Of a stretch of 64,000 bases of DNA, positions 31,101 through 42,847 are shown one piece after another. Positions within the stretch are counted from its first letter, which is position 1, and every line of letters starts with the position of its first letter. Origin of the DNA: Madurella fahalii (taxonomy: Eukaryota; Ascomycota; Sordariomycetes; Sordariales); contig CM056875.1 in NCBI GenBank assembly GCA_029876055.1, positions 248,001 to 312,000 on the forward strand, given 5' to 3'. The translations under genes and the position numbers were made by a program. The notes below the pieces were generated by a model. That model saw only the letters and a list, made by a program, of their open reading frames with translations, searched no databases and was not told the DNA's origin.

Positions 31101-34100
31101 GCGTCCCGAGGTCCATTTGCTCATCGCGATCCTTCTCGAGGTATTCAGCTAACGTGGCTGCAGACCGCCACGCAATGGGGCCATTCACGACGACCTGCAT
31201 GAGTCCACGCTGCGGTACTTGAATGATACGCGTCCGAAGGATAGCGCAATCAGAAGCGATGGTCTCGAAAGCGGTCCGCAACTTGTCCGCTGAATCGAAG
31301 CTGTCTAGCTTCAACACGCGCTGTGCAACATACGCATCCTTGACCTTTGCCGAGAGAGCCATTAGCGCCTCTTGCAAGGGGGTGCAGGGGTAGACGTCTT
31401 CGACATCCGCCTCATCCACACCACAGTGATTGCTAGCTTCGGCGCATGCTTGCTCGGGTGACCAGTCGTTGCCCAGCAGCGAGAATGGTTGCAGAACATC
31501 TGGGGCGTCGCTCCCTTGCTCAGTAGACACCATCTTGGCAACAACAGCCATGTCCCGAAGCACCGGGTAACGGAACACATCCGCCACCGTCAAGACGATT
31601 CCCATGGCCCGTGCAGCAGGCACAAGCCTCATAGCTCTTAAAGAGTCCCCTCCAAGGGCAAAGAAGCTGTCATGGACGGAGATATCGACTTGGTCGCCGA
31701 GCAATGTCCTCCAGACACTTTGCAAAACACGCTCCGCCTCCGTGGCCGGCTCGCCTGGCTCTGTGCGCTTGGTTCTGCGGGCACTTCCCGCTATCTGTTC
31801 TCGAGTCATAGCTGCTCCAATCGCACGGAGCTTCTTCCTATCGATCTTGGCCGACGGGAGCGTCGGCATATCACGGAGGGGAAGGTAGGCCGCCGGCACC
31901 ATGTACCGGGGCAGTTCAACACCAAGGGCATCGTCGATACCGGTCAGCGCCGCAACCATCTCATCTGAGAAGGCCAGGTAATCCTCGGATCCGCTGTCCG
32001 ATTCCGTGAGAGGCTGCGTCTCAGCTACGAAGGCTACCAAAGTAGGTTCGCCCCCAATGGGTTTGATCACCTCGGCGGCCAGCTTCACTCCGCTCGGCAG
32101 TTTACCGCGGAGGTGATGTTCGATCTCGACCAACTCGACGCGCTGCCCCCTGAGCTTGACTTGAGCGTCCTTGCGTCCGACAAATACGAAGTCTCCCGAA
32201 CCATCGGGGTCGTATCGGACGAGATCTCCTGTCTTATAGAGCCTGCCATGTCTACCTGGGACCGTTCCATGGCCAGCCACCAGCCAGGCAGGGTCTTCGA
32301 TAAACACCTCTGCAGTCTTCTCCGGCTCGCCGAGGTACCCAATGCCTACAACGGGGCCCTCCACGAGCAGCTCGCCCACAGAGCCAACAGGCACCAGGCG
32401 GTTATGGTCTTCGGGGTCGGCAACCCACCCCACAGCTCCGACCCCCTTGCCGATGTTCCCAGTGGTGAATAACTTTCTCTTGTCCTTGTGTTTGGCAAAG
32501 GTGTTGTTGACTGTACAACCGACGGTGCACTCCGACGGTCCATAGGCGATGATGACACTGGTCTTCCCCTTGCTCCAGGAAGCCGCATCCGCCGCCGAGA
32601 CGGCTTCACCGCCCAACCCCAACACGTCGAGTTCGGCGATCACAGCAGGGTCTAGCACGCGGGCAACGCTTGGCGTCATGTGTGCCATGTTGGCGCCGCT
32701 GGATCGGATCGCGCCGCCAAGGTCGTTCATCCGGTCCGCGTCAGAGGGGATGCAGATCGTGCCCCCGACCGCAAGGGTGCAGAGCATACAGTCAATGCTG
32801 ACATCGAACGCGTAGCTGGCAAACTCGAAGACGCGGGAGGAGGAATTGTATCCGACTGTTTCCGCTCGTGGAATGGCACCGCTGGTGTAATTGGCGTGAG
32901 AGATGACGACTCCCTTCGGCTTGCCTGTGCTGCCGGAGGTGAACTGAATGTATAGCGGGGACGTGGCGGTCGGAATTGTCGGCAGCGACGCCGATTCATC
33001 TGCCGTCTCGGGGAGTGACGCAAGGAGCTCCTCCGAGACTGTCACAACCTCGCCCTCCTCGGGTACTAACCGCAGGGCGAGTTCAGATTGCGTAGCGGAA
33101 GCTACAACGAGACTGGCTCCGGTCTGTTCCACCATTACCTTCAACCGGGCCTCCGGCTGGCTCGTTGGATCGGTGAGGGCAAACGCGCCACCGGCCTTCA
33201 TGACACCCAACAGCGCAATAATGGTCCACCGGCTCTTCTCAAAGCACAACGGGACAATGGTGCCAACTTCGGTACCGAGCGAGCGTAGGTGGTGACCGAG
33301 ACGGGTTGATAATGACTCGAGCTCGGCGTATGTGAACTGTCCATCCCACGATGACAGAGCGATTTTGTCTGGGTTGGCTGCGGCTTGCTCTGAAATAATA
33401 TCGTGCATGGTCCGGTCGATGGTTGGAGGTAAGGCAGCATTCCAGCTCCATATCTGGTTGAGGTCCCCGGTTAGAGGATCAAGAAGTTCCCGGACCGGTG
33501 ATTGGGGACGCTGTGTGATGATGTTCAGGAGTTCGATGAAGGTGTCCAGCTTGTCGCCGGCTTGCTGCTCCGACAGAGCAACGTGCTTGTTGGGCCATAG
33601 CCCCCACAACTGGAGGATACCCCCTTCTCGTAGGACTCTGAGTTGGAATGTCCATTGCTTGGTCGTGTCAGCTCATGCCTTAAGACAGGTACAGTGCTCC
33701 GTGAGACCTACGGTTGGCTCTGTATCTGATTCCCCTTTTTGTGGAGAAATCGAGGTTGGGGCTTCGTCATAAAAGAAGACTGCTTCTAGCTGCGAGGATT
33801 CGATGCTCCGCGTCGACTGCCGCACTGTCTCTAGGAATGTTGCGGCAGCTGTGCTTGTCGAACGACTTAGCACAAGGCCAAGGGCGTGAAGTGAGAAGTG
33901 CAATATCGTCTCGGTGCCGCCCACGGACCTTATCCCCCATGTGAACTGCTCCACTGGGTTGTCCTCACCCCGCTCTCTTTGCAGCAGGAGCGCCCATGCG
34001 AGGATGATGTCGTCGTGGCGAAAGCTGTCGATGCCTTCACTGCCGGGAGCATTGGGAACTGAAAGGCTCCTGGCCACGGCTTCTGGAGGAGTGCTTGGGG

Positions 34101-34176
34101 CTCTGGGGTGCATAGCATCGGGGCGCAGGCCGTTACCCAGGCCCACGAAACGGGGCGCATGCTGTGCGAGGTGCAT
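28114..34176 (-). CDS. NPS6: NRPS, extracellular siderophore synthetase (NPS6/SidD type)
   Basis: Exons 34176-33712 and 33657-28114 are joined across a 54-bp intron (GTAGGT donor, CTGAC branch), giving 2,002 residues. Domain order with approximate residues: N-terminal region 1-230; adenylation 235-770 (FTSGSTGKPKG, YGPSECT, YKTGDL, KIDRKKL); thiolation, Ser about 827 (LGGDSLRA); condensation with HHALYDG about 1028-1034; a shrunken adenylation remnant about 1326-1460 (AVGELLVE, LYRTG only); thiolation, Ser about 1509 (RGGDSITA); and a terminal condensation domain with SHAQYDE instead of HHxxxDG. A-T-C-degenerate A-T-C is the hallmark of NPS6/SidD, which link N5-acyl-N5-hydroxyornithine units into fusarinine or coprogen siderophores. 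The start ATG is the only one available in the first exon; an upstream exon cannot be excluded. The ABC exporter gene and iron-GATA sites nearby support the call. Confidence 0.9.
29739..30147 (-). other. Degenerate second adenylation domain inside the NRPS
   Basis: Only the C-terminal part of an adenylation domain is left between condensation domain 1 and thiolation domain 2 (WIVDAAS, GAVGELLVE, LYRTGRFASFD). The substrate pocket and the A3 loop are absent, so this module cannot select its own amino acid. This matches the known degenerate A domain of NPS6 orthologs. Confidence 0.85.
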
Positions 34177-35593
34177 GGTGTTTGCCGCGCCGCTGAGGAC
34201 TTTTCCGGGTAATTCTGTGCTTTCCTCTGCCGCTGCCGTAACAGGTGGTGACGTTGCAGGGCGGATCAGCGCATGGGGTTGGCGGGACAGACGGTGCAGC
34301 GGCGGCAACGGCCTGCGTGTCTTTGCTCTGACGGTTCCTGGGGAGATGCAATAACTGGCTCACGAGGGGGAAATACAGGACACGAACCCCTCTTCGTTGT
34401 CTGGTGGGAACGGGAAAGGGGAGAGATAGGACGACGTCGAGCTACAGGCAAGCCCGCAGCGTTACTTTTTCACTCTAAAGCAAATGCTGGATCCGTCTTC
34501 GCTAACGCCGGCCACCCTTACTTAACCCCTTACCCGAACTTTTGACATCTACAATCGGACCCGCAGGCGTCCACCCCACAGACTGCCTCCGTCGAGGAGT
34601 GCCATTGCCAGCCCTGCCCCTGCTCGCTGATCAACAACCAGCCGACTGTCGGGCGCAGGGCCATGCTTCATTCCTCGTCTGTCGCTACCCTCCTAGGAGA
34701 TGAGCTATCCGCTAGACCCGCGGAAGGGGCGAGGGCCCTACCGGGGTCATAATCCGCCTCCGGCCCACGCTAAAGCCAACTCCTCGCGTCGCATGCTCGA
34801 CCGACAGTTCGAAGAGGGGAACGGACAAACACAGGTACCCCCTGTCCTTCTCTGCTATTACATATGTTGCGGAGGGCGGCGGCCGAGGTTCAGAATCCGT
34901 TTTTAGCCGAGTGGCATGGAATGGGACTTGCTATTGGACAAGGGATGGATGTGATGGTCGGCACACAGCTCGTGGGTTGCGTAGTAATTCTGCACAAGAA
35001 AAAAGTTGTGCCGAGTGGGTGGCATGGTGTGAAGGAGAGTGGGGAAAGACGTTGGAGAGGCGACAGGGGGGACGGATCAGATAACTTTAATGGGGCACTG
35101 CCGATGCAGCCGGGGTGCCCTGCGAGCATCTCCCTCCGGCTTCGGGAGGTTGGCGCGGGATGCTTGGGGACCACCTTAGCTTGCGAAGTTTTTCAACAAC
35201 GAGCGATGACAAACGGAACCCACGCGCAGGTTGTAAAATCACGACCCAGGATCTTCGCAACTCCCAGAAAACTGGGCTGACGCGTTACGCAAGATAACCG
35301 AATGGGGCAGGAGAGAATGTCGCTCAATATGCGCGGATGGGTTTCGTTTACCGTGATCGTCGCTGCACGCAATGCCGGTGGGAGCCTCAGTCGTACAGGT
35401 GACCGCGTCACAGAGGGGTTTACCGGCCCCACGGTCTGAGTTCACGGTAGTCTACTAGTCCATACTAATCGCGGGATGTTTCTGCTGGGATATCACCCCG
35501 ACTATCGAGCATCGTGTCTTCCCCTCTGTTGCTGAATCTCCTTTCCGACTCCCTCTCATCACCAGCCGAAAACAACGAACGGCAAGCCCCAAG
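34177..35593. promoter_or_regulatory. Divergent promoter between NRPS and GNAT gene
   Basis: This 1.4-kb region separates the two divergently transcribed genes. It carries one iron-GATA consensus (35076-35084). No convincing additional gene was seen, although several short frames exist. Confidence 0.55.
35076..35084 (+). promoter_or_regulatory. Iron-GATA (SreA-type) site ATCAGATAA
   Basis: This is an exact match to the ATCWGATAA consensus bound by fungal iron-responsive GATA repressors. It lies 0.9 kb upstream of the NRPS start and 0.5 kb upstream of the GNAT start. Confidence 0.6.
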
Positions 35594-36560
35594 ATGCAAT
35601 TCGCCGTTTTGCCCGCCCTCATCCCCGACATCCGGGCTGTCTATGACGTCTACTTTGCCGCCTTCACGGCCGACCCGGATGGCCGCCGTCTCCTCGAAAT
35701 CCTGTTTCCTCACGGCGTCACGTCGGACGAGTTCCGTGATGCGCACACAAAAGGGACCATTGCCTGGTGGCACTCGTCGGATACCCAGTATACCTTTAAG
35801 TGTGTCGACCCCGTGACGGGGGATGTCATTGGCATGGCGTTGTGCGATGTGTTTGTGAAGTCGCGCGGGGAGGACGAGAGAAAGATGCCCGAAATCGGGT
35901 GGTTGGAGGGGGAAGCAAGGGCGAAAGCGGAGAAGGTGTTGGGGAAGCTGTGGGCGGCTAGGGAGAGGATCTGGGGGGGTAGGAAGTATATCTGTGAGTT
36001 TCGTGCTTAACCCTCTGCGGCGCATCAGCCCTCTTGAGTGCACGTTGGCGGCGCAGGAACCGAGTGCATCCTTCGGATGCAGGTGCTCGAGGGGTGTGCA
36101 GGTGGTTTGAAGTACTGCCTAGCATTCCAGTTCTAGTGTGACGGAAACTGGGGGGCACATGACTGACGCATTTGGCCCAAAAGACATCCACGCGTTTGCG
36201 GTAGACCCCAAGCACCAGGGGCGCGGCGCGGGCGCTGCGCTTGTGCAGGCCCTCATCGACCTCAGCGACAGCACCGGGCTACCCATCTACCTCGAGTCGT
36301 CTCCTGGGTCGTACGGGTTGTACAAGAAGATGGGCTTCTGCCGAGTACCCGAGGATATTGCGAAGGTAGTGCACGAGGCGGAGGTGCTGGACACGGAGAA
36401 GGATGTGGAGGTGCCATTGATGATCCGGTTGCCCACGGCGGTCACGAATTCGTCGTCGGGGGAAGGGCGGAAAAGCGTGGAAGACGTGTACAGGGAATGG
36501 TATGGCAAAAAGGAGGACGAGGGCTACGACAGTGGTGAGAAGGAGGTCAAGGGACAATGA
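35594..36560 (+). CDS. GNAT-family N-acetyltransferase
   Basis: The exons are 35594-35993 and 36184-36560, with a 190-bp intron (GTGAGT donor, ATGACTGAC branch, CAAAAG acceptor), giving 258 residues. The splice rebuilds the central strand (RKYI/YIHAFAVDP). It leads into the acetyl-CoA loop HQGRGAGAALVQ and the C-terminal SYGLYKKMGF motif of GNAT enzymes. The N-terminal half has FPHGVTSDEFRDAH and IGMALCDVFVK, typical of a fungal GNAT subgroup of unknown substrate. Its position between the siderophore synthetase and the ABC transporter suggests a role in siderophore acylation (as SidG acetylates fusarinine), but this is inference. It lacks features that would identify it as SidF or SidL. Acceptors closer to the donor put the second exon out of frame. 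Confidence 0.82.
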
Positions 36561-37025
36561 TGGTGATGAAAGGCATCAGGCTGTCGTATGAGAGCCTGCG
36601 GTAACAGTGGCTTGGCTATGGGTGTCTAGACCGAGAATTCTGGGCTTCGAGTGTGGTCCGTGGATCGAACTAGTGGTTGATGACTCCATCCAACTTCGTC
36701 TTGCAGCATTTACGAATACGCACCGCGTCTTGGCTCACGCCTTGTTTTGGAAATGATGGCGTCCGGACAAGCCGTCAAACACATACCATCTTGTTATTGT
36801 TTGGAAGCCTTTTTTGAAGTCACTAGCGTTGTCATACCATGGCATGTCGAGGTAGTTTAGAATTGACGGGTACCTGACATCTCCGTCTGTTGGGCAATTG
36901 GTCCATCCGAGACAAGCCGCTGCGCGCTTTCATGCCGTGTCTAATCTCACGCGTGGCGCTTCGGGTCATTGAGGGGTTGGAGGCTCCACGCGGTCGGGAC
37001 AAGGGCAAATTTTTGATCAGGATTT

Positions 37026-37044
37026 TTATCAGATCATCAGATAA
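37026..37044. promoter_or_regulatory. Paired, inverted iron-GATA sites
   Basis: TTATCAGAT (37026-37034, reverse) and ATCAGATAA (37036-37044, forward) are separated by one base and form a near-palindrome. Paired GATA motifs are a preferred arrangement for two-finger fungal GATA factors such as SreA. Confidence 0.7.
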
Positions 37045-37404
37045 TGCAGGAGGCGGCAAGCGAGCAAGGTTCTTGCTTTGGGAACATGCAGTTTGCTGCT
37101 TGACCTTGTACGTAATGGACTGGCAGTTCCGAATCAGGAACTGACCGGCGGCTCCAGGGATGCAAGGTCAGGGTCGAGTGCAAGGGTTGGAGAGAGAGAA
37201 CGACAATGGGTTTCACGAGGAGTTTCTTGCCCGGCGACGCAGTTGCTGAGGTCACAGACCACATTTTCTTGCAGCCGCCGTGATAGATGTGGCAATCAGA
37301 GAAGACATGATTTAACCCCCATTCACGTTTCGAGGTTTGGGAAGACCCGCTCCTGACGTAAAGTGCTAACCTGGTTCGTCTCGATTGCTCTCGTATAGGA
37401 CCAG

Positions 37405-37413
37405 ATCTGATAA
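37405..37413 (+). promoter_or_regulatory. Iron-GATA site ATCTGATAA
   Basis: This is an exact ATCWGATAA match 0.77 kb before the transporter ATG. Confidence 0.65.
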
Positions 37414-37747
37414 CTCTAAAAGTGCGATGACCTGCTACCGGGGTTTCCGTGGCACACAGAAGTGTCTTCGGATGCTGGACACCGCAGGGCCGTCGCAATT
37501 GGCCTTGCGGAGTGCAATCCGATGATTCTCCATACAGCCAAGCTTGCGAGCATGACTATCGTTTCGGAACCTGGGTGGAGCTACGATTGAGAAAATGAGA
37601 GTGTGTAGGTGGGCGCCGGAAAGCTGGCGTGGGAACCTGGCGTGGAAACATAGCGTGGGAAGTGACCAGAAAATGATGATAGGGTCACATTCCACATTTT
37701 GCCCGGGACCCTGGCCCGAGTGGGGGTTCGGGTGAGTGAGAAAAAAA

Positions 37748-37778
37748 TTATCAGATCCGTCCGGATTCATTATCAGAT
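37748..37778 (-). promoter_or_regulatory. Two iron-GATA sites in tandem (reverse strand)
   Basis: TTATCAGAT occurs at 37748-37756 and again at 37770-37778. Both are followed by CCG, as a short duplicated block. They lie 0.4 kb before the transporter ATG. Confidence 0.68.
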
Positions 37779-38179
37779 CCGCACTCGCCAAGCCCGGCAT
37801 CGGGGTGAGCAGGGAAATGAAGCCCGCCCCAATCCACAAGACGGAGCAACCAAGTGACTAATCTGCAGCATGGCGAAAACTGGCGGGTCGCGGTCCTCCG
37901 GGTACATTGTGGAAAGGAGATGGGCTCCTGTCATTAGCCCAGAATTATTGCCCAGTTCTCCCAGTCTCGCTCCCCGCTTTCCCTCCTCCCGACGAGACCA
38001 AATCGATTTGTCTGTTGGGAGAAGTACTGTCCACACACGTCCGGGACGGAACACAAGTCGAGTCTAGAGAAGAGCAGTTTAGTTACCTAAGACTGCCCTT
38101 TTTCCAAGCTGTTTTGTGGCTGTAAGCCCTGAGGCGACTCGTGGTGCACCCATCCGAAGCGAGGCGGCCCGCACAAACG

Positions 38180-41100
38180 ATGGCGGTCGAGCCTTCTGAA
38201 GAGAAGCACCCGTCCAGCGCTGCAGGCAGCGCTTTAGCTGCGCCGTCAGCGTCCCGGTCCCCCGCACCAAGCACCTCGGCACCCAAAGAAGAGTCTGCAA
38301 AGGAGCCGGAACAGGGAGTAGGTTGCTTGCTTTCCGTTTGTTTACATTAAGCCCCTGAGCAACACTTCCATTATTAACCCCTGGCCACCGCCAACGCTGT
38401 CAAACTCGCTGCTCACCAGCATCTCTAGTTTCAACTCCTCACCTACCTGCGCATCTTCTTCACCGCCGACCCGTCATGGATCGACATCGTCCTCATCATC
38501 ACCGGCACCGTCTCTGCCGCCGCCGCCGGCGTTCCCTTTCCGTTGATGGGTATCCTGTTTGGTGAGCTCGTCGATGACATGAACGGAGCCACCTGCGCCG
38601 CCGATGCTACCATCTCTGCAGCGGACATTGACCCCTTTGCCTACGAAGGCGCCATCAACGACAAGGTACTCCAGCTGGTTTACATTGCCATCGCCGCCTT
38701 CGTCCTCATCTATGTCTACGTCCTCTCCTGGTCCCTCGTCAGCCAGCGACTAGCCCAGCGGTTGAGGGATAAGTATGTCGGTGCGCTGTTGAAGCAGCCT
38801 CCGGGATACTTTGACGCCCGTGCCGCCGCTGGTGGAGAGGTCAGCAGCCGGCTGCACGGAGACATGACGGCCGTGCAGGCCGGCACGTCGGAGAAGGTGG
38901 GCATTCTGATTGCGAGCATCAGCTTCTTTGTGGCATGTTATGTCGTTGCCTTCATCAAGCAGCCGAAGCTGGCGGGCATCTTGGTGTCGCTAATTCCGGC
39001 CTTCCTGTTGATGGCCTTGGGGGGCGGTTATTTTGTGCAGAAGTACATGGCAAGAAGCTCTGGCGGGGTTGCTGCTGCATCGTCCATTGCATCTGAGGCG
39101 CTGCAGCATGTTGCTGTGGTGCAGGCGTTTGGGGCCGCGCCGAGGCTGGAGAGGAAGTTTGCAGAGCATGTGGCTTCGGCTAGGTCGGCGGGCATTAAGA
39201 AGGGTGTTGCCGCTGCTGTACAAGCCGGGTTGCTGTACTTCATTGCCTACTCGGCGAATGCCCTTGCTTTCTGGCAGGGCAGTCGCATGGTCGTGGACAC
39301 CATGAACGGTCATGGGGACGAGACGGTTGGCCAGATTTATACGGTAGTGTTCCTCCTCGTTGATGGTCTGTTTTACCTATTCTCTAAACCCCTAACCCCC
39401 ACCAATACCCCCGGCGGACACGTTTAAGCTGACTATTTCCATCCAGCTTGTGTGTGCCTGGGCAGCATTGCACCCCTTTTACCCATCATTACCGGCGCTT
39501 CGAGCGCCTTCAAGCGCCTCATGAAAGACATTGAAGCCCCCTCTACCATCGACGGGACCTCCGACGAAGGTGTCATTCTCCCAGTCTCCACTCCCGGCGA
39601 GATTGTCTTCAACAACGTCTCCTTCTCCTACCCTTCACGGCCCAACCAGCCCGTCCTGCGGAACCTTAACCTGAAATTCCCTACGGGCAAACATACCGCC
39701 ATCGTGGGGCTCTCTGGCAGCGGCAAATCCACCATCGCCTCCCTCATCGCCCGCTTGCAAGACCCCGACGAAGGCACCATCACCCTCGACGGCCACGACA
39801 TCCGCGACCTCAACGTCCGCTCCCTACGCAGCTTCATCTCTCTCGTCCAGCAGGAACCTTCCCTCCTGGACCGCTCGATCCTAGAAAACATCGCGCTCGG
39901 CCTCATCAACTCCCCCAAGCCAGAGCACGCACAGCTCAAGCCCACTCTGCACAGCAATGCGCTCTCCGAGCTCGTCGCCACCCTCGGCAAAGCCGCCATC
40001 GCCCCCACCCCCGCTACATCCCCCGAGACCGCGCAGATCCTGTCCCTAGTCCGGTCCGCCGCCGCTCAGGCCGACGCCGACGGCTTCATCTCCAGCCTCG
40101 ACCTCGGCTACGCCACCTCGGCCGGGCCCAAGGGGTCCCTCGTGTCGGGCGGCCAGCGCCAGCGCATCGCTCTCGCCAGGGCCCTGGTGCGGGACCCGCG
40201 GATCCTGGTGCTCGACGAGGCGACGTCGGCGCTGGACTCGGCGAGCGAGCGGCGGATCCAGGAGGCCGTCGAGAAGGTTGCTGCTGAGCGGACCAGGACG
40301 GTGGTGAGCATCGCGCACCGGCTGTCGACAGTGAGGAATGCCGATCGGATTGTGGTCATGGACGCCGGGGCGATCGTGGAGGAGGGCACGTACCAGGAAT
40401 TGATGGAGAGGGAAGGGGGTGTCTTCAGGAGGATGGCGAGGTTGCAGAGCTTGGGAGTGCTGGATTCTGATGGGAATGAGGCTACTGGTAGTGAAGCCGA
40501 GGGGTCTAGAGAGGAGAGCTTGGAAGTGGTCGAGAAGGATGGAAGTGTTGAGCGGGTGGTTAGCCGGAAGAAGGAGGCTGCCGCTTCGGCTTCGGAAGAA
40601 GCAGGGGAGAAAGACGGGGGAGAAAAGACGGACGCTATGGAAGATGCCCGCTGGAGCAGCGTGTTCATCGGAATGGGTCGTCTCGTCCGGCCATCGCTTG
40701 CATGGCTTGCCCTGGCTGTGTTTGCCGCTGTCCTTGTTGGCGGGACGTTTTCCGGCTCTGGCCTTATCTTCGGTTTCACGGTCGGCGCCCTCAACCCGTG
40801 CAGCAACACCGCCGACCGTATCCTCGAGCTCGGCATGTTCTTTGGCGGGCTGCTCTTTATGCTGGCCGTCATCGAACTGCTGGCTAATTTCTTTGCCTGG
40901 TCTTGCTTCGGCCTCATCGCCGAGCGTCTGTTATATGCCGTTCGGGTGCTCTCGTTCCGCTCCCTCATGGAGCAGGGCGTGCAGTGGCACCAATCCGAGG
41001 GGCGCTCCCCTTCGTCCTTGCTCGACATCATCACTAAGGACAGCGCAGCTATTGGCGGCTTCAGCGGCTCGACCATCGGCACCGTGTTCTCCATCATTGT

Positions 41101-42481
41101 CAACTTCATCGTGGCAATCATCCTGTCGCACATCATCATGTGGAAGATTGCCATTGTCTGTCTATCCATCGTCCCTATCCTGCTCTTCGCGGGCTTCATG
41201 CAGCTGCGCATGCTTGCCCGCTACGAGGAACGCCACGCCGCGGCGTATTCCAAGGCGACGGGCGTGGCCGTCGAGGCGGTCCAGTCGATCAAGACTGTCG
41301 CCGCCCTGTCCCTCGAGAAAGAGGTCATGGGCTCGTACTCACGTCTCCTAAAAAACACGCGCGACGAGATGGTGCGCGGGGCAGCCTTCACCAACATCTG
41401 GCTTGCCCTCGCCAACAGCATGAGCTTTCTCATCTACGCCTTTGCCTACTGGTGGGGTTCGCAGCGCATCATGCACGGCGACGCCAACCAGACGCAGTTC
41501 TTCATCATTCTCGTCGCCATGCTCGTCAGCGCCCAGCTCTGGGGGCAAATGTTCACGCTCGCGCCGGAATTCTCGCGCGCCCGGACGGCCTTCTCCCGCA
41601 TCCTCAACATCATCAGCCTCGGCTCAGACAATTCCATCGACTCCAAGTACGGCCCGGGCGGCAAAGACAACGACAACAACAAGAACACGGACGTCGAAGC
41701 CGTCGCCGAGTCCAAGGCCCCGCTGGACCCCAACCAACCGGGCATGCGCATCACCTTCTCCTCGGTCTCCTTTTCCTATCCGTCGCGGCCGGATCGCACC
41801 GTCCTCGACTCCGTCTCCTTCACCATCCAACCAGGGCAGTTCGTCGGGCTCGTCGGCCCGTCGGGCGCGGGCAAATCCACCATCATGAGCCTCGTGCAGC
41901 GCCTGTACACCCCGACGGCGGGCACGGTCGCGCTGGACGGGGTGGACATCTCGTCGGCGGGGGCGGCGTTCCGGGACGCCATCGCGCTGGTGCCGCAGGA
42001 CCCGGCGCTCTTCGACGGCAACGTGGCCTTCAACGTCGGCCTGGGCGCGCGTCCCGACCACGAGGCCACCCGCGCCGAGATCGAGGAGGCCTGCCGGCTG
42101 GCCAACATCCACGACGTCGTCGCCGCGCTGCCCGACGGCTACGAGACCGAGTGCGGCGCCGGCGCGTCCCGCCTCTCAGGCGGCCAGCGCCAGCGGCTGG
42201 CCATCGCCCGCGCCCTCGTGCGCCGCCCCAGGCTCCTGCTGCTCGACGAGAGCACCAGCGCGCTGGACGCTGCCAGCGAGGCGGCGCTGCAGGAAGGCCT
42301 GGACAGGGTCGCCAAGGGAACCACGGTGCTCGCGATCACGCATCGGTTGCATACGGTGAGGAAGGCCGACGTGATTTTCGTGGTGGAGGGCGGCCGCGTG
42401 GTGGACCAGGGGACACATGCCGAGTTGATGGAGAGGAGGGAGAGTTATCGGGTCAATGCTATGCAGCAGATGTTGCAGTGA
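38180..42481 (+). CDS. ABC-B (MDR-type) full transporter, siderophore-locus exporter
   Basis: The exons are 38180-38317, 38429-39365 and 39447-42481 (introns 111 and 81 bp), giving 1,369 residues. The order is a short disordered Ser/Pro/Ala N-terminus, TMD1, NBD1, TMD2, NBD2. NBD1 has Walker A GLSGSGKST (about 446), signature VSGGQRQR and Walker B ILVLDEATSALD. NBD2 has Walker A GPSGAGKST (about 1161), signature LSGGQRQR and Walker B LLLLDESTSALD. Both sites look catalytically intact. The second splice rebuilds the TM helix FLLVDACVCLGSIAPLL. ABC-B transporters next to NPS6/SidD (ABC6, SitT) are known in several fungi and are candidates for siderophore or precursor export. Adjacency and the iron-GATA cluster support the same role here, but the substrate is unproven. 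Confidence 0.93.
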
Positions 42482-42847
42482 GCCGAGCCGGTGGAGGTTG
42501 GAAAAAAGGGCTCCCTCTTTGTTAGAGTAGTAATTACCCCCTGGATTGAGGCCTCACCGGGTTAGAACCGTCACTTCAAATGGCATTTGCATCTGTTTCA
42601 AGCATATAGGCATTTAATATCTAGTACACATTGGTTAGTTTGTTGTGTCACTTTGTTGTGTTCCCGTAAAAAGAACCAAGGCGATGATGATACAGGCCCT
42701 TGATTGCTCCAGACGCATGTGCAGTGTACCAAGCTGTATGTACCAGAGTATCCGACAAACACTTGCCAAGACAAGTCGGGCAAAACGCTGTACAATGAAC
42801 ACATCTAAATGTACTTGAAGGAACGGGCAAAACGCTATGTACTGCTC
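42482..42847. other. Convergent 3' flanks
   Basis: This short region lies between the ends of the ABC transporter and Yos9 genes. Nothing else was seen. Confidence 0.6.

Larger units (their letters stand above)
36561..38179. promoter_or_regulatory. Upstream region of the ABC transporter with iron-GATA site cluster
   Basis: This 1.6-kb non-coding stretch has five exact ATCWGATAA sites (listed separately), located 0.4-1.15 kb before the transporter ATG. No gene was recognised. Confidence 0.7.

Noticed and set aside
33658..34308. A separate 211-codon gene upstream of the NRPS
   Set aside because: It starts at a non-ATG codon. Removing a canonical 54-bp intron fuses it in frame to the NRPS (QWTFQLRVLREGG), so it is the first exon.
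34864..35280. Open frame of 138 codons between NRPS and GNAT
   Set aside because: It has low-complexity composition and no motif. It overlaps the promoter region with the GATA site and shares no splice signals with its neighbours.
36137..36183. Second GNAT exon starting right after TTCTAG at 36137
   Set aside because: That acceptor gives the wrong reading phase. CAAAAG at 36183, with a CTGAC branch site, keeps the frame and rebuilds the strand before the acetyl-CoA loop.
39366..39446. ABC transporter split into two half-transporter genes
   Set aside because: The gap is an 81-bp GT-AG intron. Splicing rebuilds a transmembrane helix in frame.
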